A stretch of 26,949 bases of DNA from Fontivivens sp964399735 (GTDB taxonomy: Bacteria > Zhuqueibacterota > Zhuqueibacteria > Residuimicrobiales > Krinioviventaceae): NCBI GenBank assembly GCA_964399735.1, contig CAYNSO010000044.1, forward strand, positions 1 through 26,949, written 5' to 3'. Below the pieces are notes generated by a model. That model had not been told where the DNA came from and did not search any database. It saw nothing but the letters and a program-made list of their open reading frames with translations. Positions 6,015-15,400 of the stretch are shown here, piece by piece (position 1 is the first letter of the stretch; every line of letters starts with the position of its first letter). The position numbers and the translations under genes are program-made.

Positions 6015-6671
6015 TCATTTTTCAGCATAGAACAACAGTTTATGTTTTTTCAGAAACGCCGCCGCTTTTTGCGCGGTGCCTTTGCGGGGGTTATCGAGTT
6101 GATCCTGCACAAACTGAATGACCCGCTCCTTGTCCCGGATATGTTCATAACAACGGTCAAAAGCCAGAATGGCTTCGCCGCCGGCAATATTGCGACATTC
6201 ATCGCTTTGGTATTGAGCGGTATTAACTTGCAGGATCTTATCGATGATCCGGTCGGCGAGTTCCGGTTTGGCCGCGGCAATACGTCCGCCGCCGGCTATG
6301 GTATTATTAGCGGTGATCATGACCGGGCCGGCTATCGGGGCAAAATACTTGTCAAAAATCTGTTCAATCTTTCCCTGCGAATCGACCACAGCCAGGTTGG
6401 CGATGATCAGAATCGCATTCCATTTCAAAATCGTCTTGTCGCTATCCAGCAAACCAATAAAAAAATCCATATAAGGATAGAGCAAGGCAGGATTACTGTC
6501 GCTTAGCAGCGTGAGGATTTTGGCGCAGCCGTATTTAATGTTGGCCCGGTCGTGCGCCAGCCCCTTTATGACCAGCGGCAGCAGTTCAGGCTGACTGCCG
6601 ACCTCGTTGGCAATCACACCTTTATCGATACTTTTGTCGCTCATTTTTTGATATAATTCTGCTTCCAGCAT
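6015..6671 (-). CDS. HEAT-repeat-like helical protein, unknown function
   Basis: A protein of about 218 residues with no export signal, nearly all helix. Segments such as LPLVIKGLAHDRANIKYGCAK, ALLYPYMDFFIGLLDS, ILKWNAILIIANLAV and GEAILAFDRCYEHI have the helix-turn-helix periodicity of HEAT/ARM repeats. Such proteins serve as binding scaffolds. The Gly-rich stretch NNTIAGGGRIAAAKPELADRI interrupts the middle repeats. AGGAG (6683-6679) gives a 7-base spacing to the ATG at 6671; the ATG at 6674 is almost as good, and the TTG at 6677 is too close. The stop is 112 bases from the next minus-strand start, so co-transcription with the barrel gene is possible. No specific partner can be named. Confidence 0.65.
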   Translation of the reverse strand: MLEAELYQKMSDKSIDKGVIANEVGSQPELLPLVIKGLAHDRANIKYGCAKILTLLSDSNPALLYPYMDFFIGLLDSDKTILKWNAILIIANLAVVDSQGKIEQIFDKYFAPIAGPVMITANNTIAGGGRIAAAKPELADRIIDKILQVNTAQYQSDECRNIAGGEAILAFDRCYEHIRDKERVIQFVQDQLDNPRKGTAQKAAAFLKKHKLLFYAEK

Positions 6672-6691
6672 CATCAATCTCCTGGTTAAGG

Positions 6692-6820
6692 TTATTCATA
6701 ACGCAAGGCATTAACCGGATTGGTATTTGCCGCCCGCAACGATTTGCCGCTAATGGTCAGCAGGGCAATAAGCAAAAGCAGAATTTCAACAAATATCAAA
6801 ACCGGATCAGCAATGTAATA
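6692..6820 (-). pseudogene. 3'-end remnant of an FtsX/MacB-type ABC permease
   Basis: On the minus strand, in a frame too short to be a gene, about 42 codons read YYIADPVLIFVEILLLLIA, then LLTISGKSLRAANTNPVNAL-RYE and a stop. A last transmembrane helix followed by 'A..ANPV.ALRYE' is the hallmark end of FtsX-like permeases of MacB-type ABC exporters. An in-frame stop precedes it at 6821, so the rest of the gene has been deleted. The HEAT-like gene starts 21 bases past the remnant's stop, which suggests it was once the next gene of the transporter's operon. Confidence 0.7.
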
Positions 6821-7020
6821 TTAACGAGTAGATTTTACAAAAGTATACTGTTAATTACTGAAATTTCCGCTGAAATGCAAGATTTTTTTATATTCTCAAT
6901 TTATTTTGGAAAAGATGCTCAACTGGTGCACAGGATTTTTTACTTGGAATATTTATTAATTTTATTAAATTGCCGGGCTGATTTTTTATAAAATTTTTGA
7001 AATGGAAAGGAAGTGTTGAT
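6821..7020. other. A+T-rich intergenic stretch
   Basis: About 200 bases upstream of the nucleotidyltransferase-like gene, rich in A and T. I see no open frame, repeat copy or strong promoter consensus. It presumably carries the promoter of the gene at 7021. Confidence 0.4.
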
Positions 7021-7611
7021 ATGGAGAACGTTTATAAACTTGCTGAACAAATGCAGCAGCGAGCTCGTGCAATCATCGGGGATACCAATGTAATCGCCGC
7101 CTGGCAAGCGGTCGGCGCGACCATCAACCTGGTTGGCTCTTTAAAAACCGGACTACTGGTCAATAATCATGACATTGATTTTCATATTTATACACAGCCG
7201 TTCAAACTGGAAGACAGTTTTAAAGCAATTGCCCGGCTGGCGGAAAATAAACGCATTAAAAAGATAGAATATGCAAACCTGCTGGACGCGGAGGATAATT
7301 GTATCGAATGGCATGCCTATTATGAGGATGCTCTGGGCGAATCCTGGCATATCGATATGATCCATATTTTAGCGGAATCACCATGGGCCGGGTATTTTGA
7401 AAAAGTAGCGGAACGGATTAGCGCGGTATTGACCCCGGCAACCCGGGACGCTATTTTGCGGATCAAATACTCCATCCCCGCCGGGGAAAAGGTGATGGGC
7501 ATTCAGGTTTACCAGGCCGTGCTGCAAGGCGGGGCGCGCAATTATGATGATTTCCGGCGCTGGATGGAGCGGCAGCCCCGCGATCAGGCCATCATCACCT
7601 GGATGCCATGA
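7021..7611 (+). CDS. Nucleotidyltransferase-superfamily protein
   Basis: A 196-residue cytosolic protein carrying the nucleotidyltransferase active-site pattern: GS at 39-40 in NLVGSLKTGLL, DID at 51-53 in NNHDIDFHIY, and the third acidic strand at D112 in SWHIDMIHIL. All three carboxylates are present, so it should be catalytically competent. C-terminal conserved-looking blocks are AERISAVLTPATRDAILRIK and VMGIQVYQAVLQGG, ending in WMP. The ATG at 7021 has AGGAAG upstream at good spacing; the longer start at 6997 would contain that binding site. Some relatives, in my recollection, are labelled 'phosphoglycerate mutase family', which the motifs do not support. It stands alone; substrate unknown. 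Confidence 0.75.
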   Translation: MENVYKLAEQMQQRARAIIGDTNVIAAWQAVGATINLVGSLKTGLLVNNHDIDFHIYTQPFKLEDSFKAIARLAENKRIKKIEYANLLDAEDNCIEWHAYYEDALGESWHIDMIHILAESPWAGYFEKVAERISAVLTPATRDAILRIKYSIPAGEKVMGIQVYQAVLQGGARNYDDFRRWMERQPRDQAIITWMP

Positions 7612-7620
7612 GGAAGTGAT

Positions 7621-7796
7621 TAAAAAGTTTGAGTAAAAAACACCAATAATGTCATTCCGAGGCGCGAAGCGGCGATGAATCTTTTCTATATAACAAAATA
7701 TAAAAAAGATTTCCCGCTTTGCTCGAAATGAAAAGTTAGTTTCGGATACTGTAACGGATATTATGACTTTTTGTAAATTTGAATTTTTGATACAAC
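7621..7796. mobile_element. MITE-like element, family 1, copy C (left end lost)
   Basis: The core GTCATTCCGAGGCGCGAAGC (from 7651) and its partner CCCGCTTTGCTCGAAATG (about 7713-7730) match copy A at 201-284. The flanking AAGTTTGAGTAAAAAA matches A's AAGTTCAAGTAAAAAA, and the right end TTTTTGATACAAC (ending near 7796) matches the family's TTTTGATACAG. The left terminal repeat is not recognisable. With 7797-7883, this fills the gap between the two convergent genes. Confidence 0.65.
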
Positions 7797-7883
7797 TTGA
7801 TTCTATTACCACCCTCAACCAAAGCTGAAAGCGAAGTTATACGGGTAAGCGAACAGCCTTTTACAACTCTGGCTGGCTATTGG

Positions 7884-9707
7884 CTATCTGACAGTTATTT
7901 TGGTTATTATGCTGGAAATAGTAAAACTGGTCAGTTTGGTTCCTGCCGTGTACACCCCGCCTGAATACAAACCGTCCACAGCGGTTCCGGAGCACGTTCC
8001 GCCATAATATACATCATACGTACCCCCTTTTACCAGTTTATTACAAGAAAAGGCAACGGACTGGTATTTTTTCGACGGCGTAAAAGAAAGTATCTCGGAA
8101 CCATCACCAGCCTGAATGTGAAACATGGTACCGCTGTCCAGCGATTTGTTGAAATTAATTAGAACTGCATATTGAGTCGAGGTGGAACCCGGCGCCTGCG
8201 CCATGCCCGCACTACCGGCCGCCGCCAGGAATCCGCCGGTCATTTTAAATGCTCTATCCCAGTCCAGGGCGCCGTTCATGTTCCCGGTTGGGCCATGGAT
8301 AATGACAGCGCCGCCGGTCATTACAACAGAACCGTTGATATCAAAACCATCGCCGGCGGCATTAACAGCAAGGTAACCGCCGTTTATATACAGATAATAG
8401 TTGCCGGCAGCCGGCATTCCACCGCCGCCGGGATTTCCTCCGCCCGGCATTCCACCGCCCGGATCACCGCCACCGGAGCCGTCGGCGGCATTAACGCCGT
8501 CATCGCTGCTGGTGAGACGGATATTGCCGCCATTAATCGTAATACAGGCGCTTTCAATTCCTTCATAACATTTATTAATAGTAATCTCGCCATTATTGAT
8601 GGTCAGCGCAGAATCTGCATGTATGGCGTCATCGCCTGTGCTGATTACTAATTCACCCCCGTTGATTGTCAGGTTACCGTTGGAGTGAATGGCATCGTCG
8701 GCGCAATTAAAAGTAATATTACCGTTGTCGATAATTGAATTGACCGGGGCTTTGATCCCTTTGGCGGAAACATCGCCGCTCACGGTTTTGGAACTGCCGC
8801 CGCCGGACGTCAATATCATAACGCCGTCGGCGATCAGGGCGTCGGTTTGGGCGGTAATGGCGTCTTTGCCGGCTATAACGGCAATCGTGCCGTTTTCCAC
8901 CAGCACATAACCGCGGCTTGTATCATCGGCATTATCGGATTTCAACCCGTCGCCGCCTGAATTAATATCCATTTGCCCATCTTTAATAACCAGGTAATCT
9001 TTGCCCCGAATACCATCATCTTTGGCGCGCACCATAATAGCGCCGGATTTAATAACAACCCCGTCTACACTGGCAATTCCGTCGTTGTAATTACCATACA
9101 CTGTGAGCGAACCATTGCCATAAATGGAAAGATCGGATTTACTGTAAACCGCGGCATTGGGTTCATCAACTGCTGGGTCTTCCAGGATATATGAGGAACC
9201 GTCCCTGATCATATTTTTGGAATTATCTGCAAGGATGAGGATCGTTTTTTTGGCGTTTTTGACATAAAGCGGCGCATTTGCGGGGTTGTAAATATCCAGG
9301 CCGTTCAACACCAGCTTGATGGTTTCTTCCTCGGTCGAGTTTACAATGATCTGACCATTATCAAGAGAGCCGCTGAGGATATATGTTCCGCCCGCAGTAA
9401 TTGTTACATTGCTGCCGCTTACTGTTGCGCCGGCGCCATTACTGGTAATTGTGGAACCATTGAAAATGATCTGCGTAGCGGCAGCGCTGTCCCACACATA
9501 ATCTTTGGCTTTATCATGGTCATCCTTGTTAACGGCCATTGCCTCTTGAACAGTATTCTTGAAACTATTTCTGTTGTTTTCATTAGTGGTATCATCAGTA
9601 TTATTGTCCGTGTCCGATTTCAGCAGATCAGAACCTTTATTGCATGCTGAAAAGAGCGTCACGATAACAAGACACCCCATAACGCACAGAAGCGCTTTTT
9701 TTTTCAC
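7884..9707 (-). CDS. DUF4353-type carbohydrate-binding beta-helix lipoprotein
   Basis: A 607-residue secreted lipoprotein. The start is taken as GTG at 9707 (AGGT 6 bases upstream), giving KKKALLCVMG...TLFSAC with lipobox Cys22; the longest frame begins 65 codons earlier with non-signal sequence. Then comes a polar Asp/Asn-rich linker (SDTDNNTDDTTNENN) and long parallel beta-helix repeats (ITINGGELVISTGDDAIHAD, 'SDDGVNAADGSG'), as in the DUF4353 family, whose Clostridium thermocellum member Cthe_2159 binds acidic polysaccharide with calcium. The repeated GDD/SDD turns fit calcium sites. A Gly/Pro-rich insert lies at about residues 409-434. The C-terminal 110 residues (YAVLINFNKSLDSGTMFHIQ... 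to ITKITVR) match the family's end domain. It is a single-gene unit. Confidence 0.82.
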   Translation of the reverse strand: MKKKALLCVMGCLVIVTLFSACNKGSDLLKSDTDNNTDDTTNENNRNSFKNTVQEAMAVNKDDHDKAKDYVWDSAAATQIIFNGSTITSNGAGATVSGSNVTITAGGTYILSGSLDNGQIIVNSTEEETIKLVLNGLDIYNPANAPLYVKNAKKTILILADNSKNMIRDGSSYILEDPAVDEPNAAVYSKSDLSIYGNGSLTVYGNYNDGIASVDGVVIKSGAIMVRAKDDGIRGKDYLVIKDGQMDINSGGDGLKSDNADDTSRGYVLVENGTIAVIAGKDAITAQTDALIADGVMILTSGGGSSKTVSGDVSAKGIKAPVNSIIDNGNITFNCADDAIHSNGNLTINGGELVISTGDDAIHADSALTINNGEITINKCYEGIESACITINGGNIRLTSSDDGVNAADGSGGGDPGGGMPGGGNPGGGGMPAAGNYYLYINGGYLAVNAAGDGFDINGSVVMTGGAVIIHGPTGNMNGALDWDRAFKMTGGFLAAAGSAGMAQAPGSTSTQYAVLINFNKSLDSGTMFHIQAGDGSEILSFTPSKKYQSVAFSCNKLVKGGTYDVYYGGTCSGTAVDGLYSGGVYTAGTKLTSFTISSIITKITVR

Positions 9708-9984
9708 TTTTATACCTGTCCTGTAAGAAATAGTAAATGGTGGTCTGAAAGTCATTGCTGCTCCAGACAAGTTTTTTATTAATTGCTTAAAGCTGTTCAA
9801 TTTGCTGCATTGACGCCTGGCAATTAACCACTCTGCAATTCCTGTGATATGTATTCCTGTAAAAAACTGAATCCATTTATAGGAATATATGGCTGGACGC
9901 ATAGTTCCGTCCAGCCCGGATATCCTTTCAGGTCATGAATCATTCTGACCCGTACAGAAGCATTTTGTTAGCAGTTAAACTGGT

Positions 9985-11058
9985 TTATAAGCTGTGTTCA
10001 AGAGTTAGACCACCAGCCCAACCTGAATATTCCCGAACCCCGTCAATTTTTTTGGTAAAGATAATGTCGTGATAGAGATGATTAACGATAATACTGTTAC
10101 CCCTTGAGACAGGAATTTTTATTCCGGCTCCATAGTGGAAACCATAATTACTATCCTGATAGTGTGCAAAAGCAATTCCATCCCGGTTAACCGGTTCGCT
10201 TTGAGTGGCAATATAAACGCCTGCGCCGGCGGTGATATATGGGACCAGGTATCTACTGTACCACGGGTGAAAAGAAACGCCTAGTAAATGGGTCTGGATA
10301 ACAATTTTCGTCTGAGTGTGGTGATCAGTTTTAATGCTTGCATCCTTCATCCAGGTTCCCCATTTGGTTTCCAACGACACCTTGTCGTGCAAGTCAACAG
10401 CCAGACTAATATTGCGCATCAGCGAGTTGTTTTTATAACCTGGAAAATTAAGCGGTTTGTCTCCTGCAACTCCCGGGATATACCAGCGATTAAGAGACCA
10501 CCCCATCCTGATCATGGGAGACCCATCGCTGCGGCGTGGAAGGTCGTGCTTTAATGAATAATAAGAGACGCCATTGATAAGCAGGTTTTGGATAACGCCA
10601 TGCCAAAAATTTACCAGTTCACCATGAGTAAGCACACCACTGTGAGTGGGAAAAACACGTTTTCCAAAAGGTTTTACGGAATGCTCCAGATCCGGGAACA
10701 TGGCGCCCAGGGAACCAAACAGCAATGCCGGATCTTTTTTCCATTGTGGCGCTAATAAAAGCGCGCCGGCAACCCCCTCGGCGCTGAACCAGATCATTTC
10801 TTTGCTATTCATGCGCGGTTCAAAATTGCCATACTGATCCGAAAGTAAATGAGAATAAGCGCCGAGCAGGAAAGCGGCGCCATAGCGTTTAAATTTTGCG
10901 CTTGCATCGTTGTTTTGATCCGGGGCGAGGTATTTTGCAAATACGGCGCCTTCCATGGGGTGCCTGGCGCCATTCCCGGCAAAAGCCGGGAATATAACGC
11001 CAGATATAATTATTGTAAACAACCCAGAAAATATAAATTTTATAACTTTATTTTCCAT
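9985..11058 (-). CDS. YdjM-like membrane hydrolase domain fused to an outer-membrane barrel
   Basis: A 357-residue protein with a signal peptide (KFIFSGLFTIIISGVIFPAFAG). Residues about 30-170 contain H33, H70 and D74 (AYSHLLSD), D123-H126 (FGSLGAMFPDLEH), H139 (FPTHSG) and H145, with hydrophobic helices between. This resembles the 'GsllPDiDH...THS' pattern of YdjM-like (DUF457) metal-dependent hydrolases. Residues about 200-357 are beta strands (NISLAVDLHDKVSLETKWGT, YLVPYITAGAGVYIA, NYGFHYGAGIKIPVSR) ending in GGLTLEHSL, an 8-strand barrel pattern. GAGGGAG precedes the ATG. It follows the TolC-like gene by 38 bases and is the last gene of the efflux operon. The hydrolase link is a pattern match only, and such a domain behind a signal peptide is odd. 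Confidence 0.6.
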   Translation of the reverse strand: MENKVIKFIFSGLFTIIISGVIFPAFAGNGARHPMEGAVFAKYLAPDQNNDASAKFKRYGAAFLLGAYSHLLSDQYGNFEPRMNSKEMIWFSAEGVAGALLLAPQWKKDPALLFGSLGAMFPDLEHSVKPFGKRVFPTHSGVLTHGELVNFWHGVIQNLLINGVSYYSLKHDLPRRSDGSPMIRMGWSLNRWYIPGVAGDKPLNFPGYKNNSLMRNISLAVDLHDKVSLETKWGTWMKDASIKTDHHTQTKIVIQTHLLGVSFHPWYSRYLVPYITAGAGVYIATQSEPVNRDGIAFAHYQDSNYGFHYGAGIKIPVSRGNSIIVNHLYHDIIFTKKIDGVREYSGWAGGLTLEHSL

Positions 11059-11096
11059 AGCTCCCTCTTTAATGGAAATATCTGTTTAAAAATGAA

Positions 11097-12443
11097 TTAC
11101 CTTCCCGTTGCCAAAAGGTATGCAGTCTTTTTCATTAAATAGCCGGTTTTGGCATCGGTCAACTGATCCATAACCTGTTGCTGCATGGCCTGAGCCTCCA
11201 ACAAGTCGGCAATGCTGCACAAACCATTATCATAGCTGTCCTGGTTAAGCTGGAGATTTTCATCCGCCTGAATTTTAGCTTCTTCGCTTAGTAATACCTG
11301 TTTGTATGCGTCAGTCAGGTCTTGCCAGGTTTTTTGGATATGCAACAACAGTAACCCGGTGTTATCCTGCAAATTGTTTTTGGCAATTTGTTCTTTCAAT
11401 CTATGTTCCTTAACGGTATGCGATGCTTCCCACCAACCGGAGATTGGAATGACAGCTGTACCAAAAGCCATACCGGTAGTTCTGTCTTTACCTTCATCAA
11501 ACTTGAAGTACATACCAACCACACCAACACCAACCTGGGGAAGGTATTCGCCCAGTTTCATACGTTTCTGCAATGTTTCAGCTTTGACCGAGGCTTGCAG
11601 CAATTTATACTCAGTCCTGTTTTGTACTGCTACATTTGCATCAATATACCATGTTTGTGGAGCATCATCGATTACCAGAGAATCTTGTAACACCAGGGTT
11701 GAATCATAAGCAATACCGATATGCTGACAAAAAGCCATCATAGCCAGCTTTTTGCCGTTTTCCAGTTTCGATTTGTTGAGCAGAATTTCGCTCTGTTTCA
11801 ATGACACTTTCAACACATCGTTTTTCATAACAAGCCCGGATTTCCAGGCATCCTGAACCTGATTACGCAAACTCTGCAGTAATGTTTCATATTTTTGAAT
11901 CGTTTGGGTTTTTTCTTCAAGCGATACCAGCAGCCAGTACTGTTGTTCCGTTTTTTGCAAGACCTCGTCAAGAGTCATTTTTTCTTTATATTCACTAACA
12001 TGCACGCCCAGCGAGGCGAGTTTGTTGCCATTTATGATCCTGCCGCCAGCAAACAGGGGCTGTATGATATTTACCATACCCACAGTTCCGGATTTGAACA
12101 TGCCCATTGTTGAACCGGGCATATAGGCAAATTGGGTGGGGTGCAGCAGGTTAACGGGATTGCCGTCATAAACCGGCAGGTTGCCGCCGCTGGTTGTCAT
12201 TTTCATCATATTGTCTTGCGCTTCAAACATGGCGCCCCCGGCGCTGATGGATGGAAAATATTTCGTTAAAGCAGCTTTTCTTGTTTGCCGTGCCGCTTTT
12301 ATTTCAAGACGGCTGTTTTGCATGGCTATATTATTTTGTAACGCCAGTTGTTTGCTTTCTTCCAGGGTTAGCGCTTTTTGAGCATAACTCTGGTTGATGA
12401 TCAACAGTACAACCACGATTAAAGGAATAATTGTTTTTTTCAT
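11097..12443 (-). CDS. TolC-family outer-membrane efflux channel
   Basis: A 448-residue outer-membrane factor. After a signal peptide (KKTIIPLIVVVLLIINQSYAQ) comes LTLEESKQLALQNNIAMQNS, the typical first helix of the TolC/OEP family, and the long coiled-coil helices recur (YKEKMTLDEVLQKTEQQYW; AEENLQLNQDSYDNGLCSIADL-like near the end: ENLQLNQDSYDNGLCSIAD). The length is usual. TolC proteins form trimeric tunnels that complete tripartite pumps. Its ATG overlaps the stop of the RND gene (ATGA, 12440-12443), a tight coupling that makes it the cognate exit duct of the pump encoded upstream. Confidence 0.92.
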   Translation of the reverse strand: MKKTIIPLIVVVLLIINQSYAQKALTLEESKQLALQNNIAMQNSRLEIKAARQTRKAALTKYFPSISAGGAMFEAQDNMMKMTTSGGNLPVYDGNPVNLLHPTQFAYMPGSTMGMFKSGTVGMVNIIQPLFAGGRIINGNKLASLGVHVSEYKEKMTLDEVLQKTEQQYWLLVSLEEKTQTIQKYETLLQSLRNQVQDAWKSGLVMKNDVLKVSLKQSEILLNKSKLENGKKLAMMAFCQHIGIAYDSTLVLQDSLVIDDAPQTWYIDANVAVQNRTEYKLLQASVKAETLQKRMKLGEYLPQVGVGVVGMYFKFDEGKDRTTGMAFGTAVIPISGWWEASHTVKEHRLKEQIAKNNLQDNTGLLLLHIQKTWQDLTDAYKQVLLSEEAKIQADENLQLNQDSYDNGLCSIADLLEAQAMQQQVMDQLTDAKTGYLMKKTAYLLATGR

Positions 12444-15400
12444 ACCAGTTCACTCGCTTCAATTTTATTAAAATCTTTCCGGTGAAATATATAGTAAAGC
12501 ACCGGCATTAGCAGTAAAGACAAGATTAACGCAAAAATCAACCCGAAACAGATTACTGCGCCCAAGGGGCCCCATAATAACGAACCGCTGGCAATCATGG
12601 GAATAACGCCGACAGCTGCCGCCGCCGCGGTAAGAAAGATTGGGCGCATTCTGCGCTGCGCCGCAGAGATAGCGGCTTCTTCCAGTGAATGTCCGTGTTC
12701 ATGGCGGAGTTCTTCAGCATAGGAAATATAGATAATGCCGTTTCTTACGACAATACCCATTAAACCGATCAGGCCAATAAACGCCGTTACACCAAAGGGG
12801 TAGCCGGTGATAAAAATACCCAATGATGCGCCAAAAATACATAACGGCATGGTCAACATGATCAGCAGTGTAGTTTTAATACTTTTAAACTGAAACATTA
12901 AAATGATAAAGATAATGACAATACTGATTAACATGGAATAGTAAAAAGGAGTAATATATTCTACAGTATCCTGATAATCTCCGCCGTAATACAGGTTAAC
13001 GCCCGCGGGAAGTTGCAGAGACTCGATCTTTGGGCGCAGTTTTTGAAAAACAGTTGAAGGAATCGCATCTCTTCTGACATCTGCCTGCACCGTAATAGTG
13101 CGTATCCCGTTGCGATGAATGATTTCACCCTCGGTCCAGCCCGGTTTTAGATCGGCAATCTGGCGGACGGGAACGGAAGCGACGAGGTAGGGAGAGGTTA
13201 CATATTGATTTTTTATATCGTCAATGCTTGTTTTGATTTTTTTATCTACTTTTAACTGCACATCAACCGGATAATCCCCTTCCCAGATTGTGGCAACCGG
13301 AAAGCCTTTGCTGCCGATCATCAGTGAATAACCAAGCAAAGTATTGGAATAGCCCAACCGGCTGGCCTGGTCTTTTTTAATTTCCAGGTCAACTGTTTGC
13401 TGTGGTTGCTTGAAATCGGTACGCACCCAGGTAACCCCATTCTCCCGACGGGCAACATCCATAACCTGGTTTGCTGTTTGTTTGAGCGTTTGCAGGTCAT
13501 CGCCGGCCAGGCGTATTTCAATGGGGGATGGGGATACGGCAAATTCCAGTTGTTTCCATTTCACATTGGCATTTGGATAGCGGTTGGCGTATTTAACGCT
13601 GTATTCATCGAGTATTTCAATGGTCGCTTTATTCGATTTTGTCAATACCACCAATTGTCCGTAACTTTTTGCCGGAAAATTGGGCGCATATATAGTATGA
13701 AAGCGCGGGGAACTGGTTCCTATAAAAGAGGCTACTGTTTTTACCCGCGGGTCTTTTTGTAACAGTTCTTCCAGGTCTTTCATCACTGCATCGGTTTGCT
13801 GTAATGAACTTCCCAATGGCAAATGGACCTCAACGGCAAACTGGTTGCGCTCAATTTTGGGAAAGGATTGCTGCGGAGATATTCCAAGGATAACCAGACC
13901 GATAATAAAAGAGACTAATCCCAAAAGTACTACAGTCGGTTTGTGTTTGAATGTTTTATCCAATAAATTGTTATAATATTTTTGTACATTATCCAAAAAG
14001 ATGGCTTTTTTGCTTTTATGCTCATCATTTATGATACCGGTTTTAATAAACATATAACTCAATAAAGGCACCAGCACGGCAGAGGTGAAAAGCGAAGTAA
14101 ACAAAGCAAAACTGGTAACATACGGCAATGAGCGGACAAAATCACCGGCAGTTCCCTTCATAAAAAAGATAATCGGCCAAAAACAGGCAATCAGGATAAG
14201 AGTAGCGGAAAGCACTGAACCAAACAGATCCGATACACTTTGCGATGCGGCATCATGCGGGGAAATACCCTTATCCAGTTTCTCGACATAATTATCAATG
14301 ATCACAATGGCATTATCCACCACCATGCCAAGTACCAGGATCAGAGCTGCTAATGAAACGGTTTGCAGATCCCAACCGGTTACCCACATAAAGGCAAGTG
14401 TAATAAGAATGGAGATTGGAATTGCAGAGGCGGCAACCAGGGCCACCCGCCGGGGCAAGAGAATTACCGTGACCAGGATAACGGCAATTATTGCAATGGC
14501 AAATTCTTTCATAAAATTGGCAATTGCTTTGGAAACTGCATCCGGTATATTGGAAATAGTTTCAATTTTTACATCTGCAGGCAGGGTTTGGGCAAAGGCG
14601 TCAATCACTTTACTGACGTCTTTGCCAAAGTGTACTATATTGTTGCCGGTTTGCATTTCCAGCGAGACGATGAGACATTTTTTGCCGTTGACGCGCACAA
14701 AAGACTCTGGTTCTTCATATTCCCGGACTATCCGGGCAACATCTTTAACGCGAATAATATTACCCAGCGGGTCGGAAAAGACGATCTGGTTGGCTACATC
14801 CTCTTCGGTTTGATAGCTAAGCGGGATGTGTATGGGATACACCCGGTTGCCGTCATCTATTTCACCGGCATAACCCACTGCGCTTTGCGGTTTAAGCGCT
14901 GCCATAACCACCAGGGGTTTAATGCCATAATGCGTCAGTTTGGCGTCATCAATGTAAACATTGACTTGTTCTTGTAACAGACCATAGCGTTTGACTTTGG
15001 AAACCGAGGGAATCTTTCTTACCTGGGCTTCAAATTTTTTAATATACTCTTCCATTTCCTTGTAGGTTCTGGTTTCGGACTGGACTGCCAGCAGCAGCGC
15101 CGAGGTATTGCCAAAATCATTGTCTGCCGTCAAAGACAACACCCCGGAGGGTAACTGCTTTTTCAGGTCATTCAGGCCATGTTGTAATTTTGCCCAAAAG
15201 GCATTCGGGTCTTTTTCTTTTTCCGTTACTTCCACATAGATCACCATAACGTTCTCTTTGGAGATCGAGCGGGTTTTGCTGCGGTCAACAGAATTGTATT
15301 GGAACAGGTATTGTTCAACTTTGGTTGTTAGTTGTTCTTCGACCTGAAGGGATGAAGCGCCGGGGTATATGCCGACAATAATGCCCTGCCGAATTTCAAA

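Noticed and set aside
9708..9902. N-terminal extension of the DUF4353 lipoprotein
   Set aside because: The extra 65 codons do not encode a signal peptide, whereas a good lipoprotein signal begins at the GTG at 9707 with its own ribosome binding site.
14363..14977. 204-codon plus-strand frame inside the RND gene
   Set aside because: It is antisense to a well-supported RND pump and has unnatural composition; shadow frame. The same applies to other long frames opposite leuC, ilvD and the adaptor.
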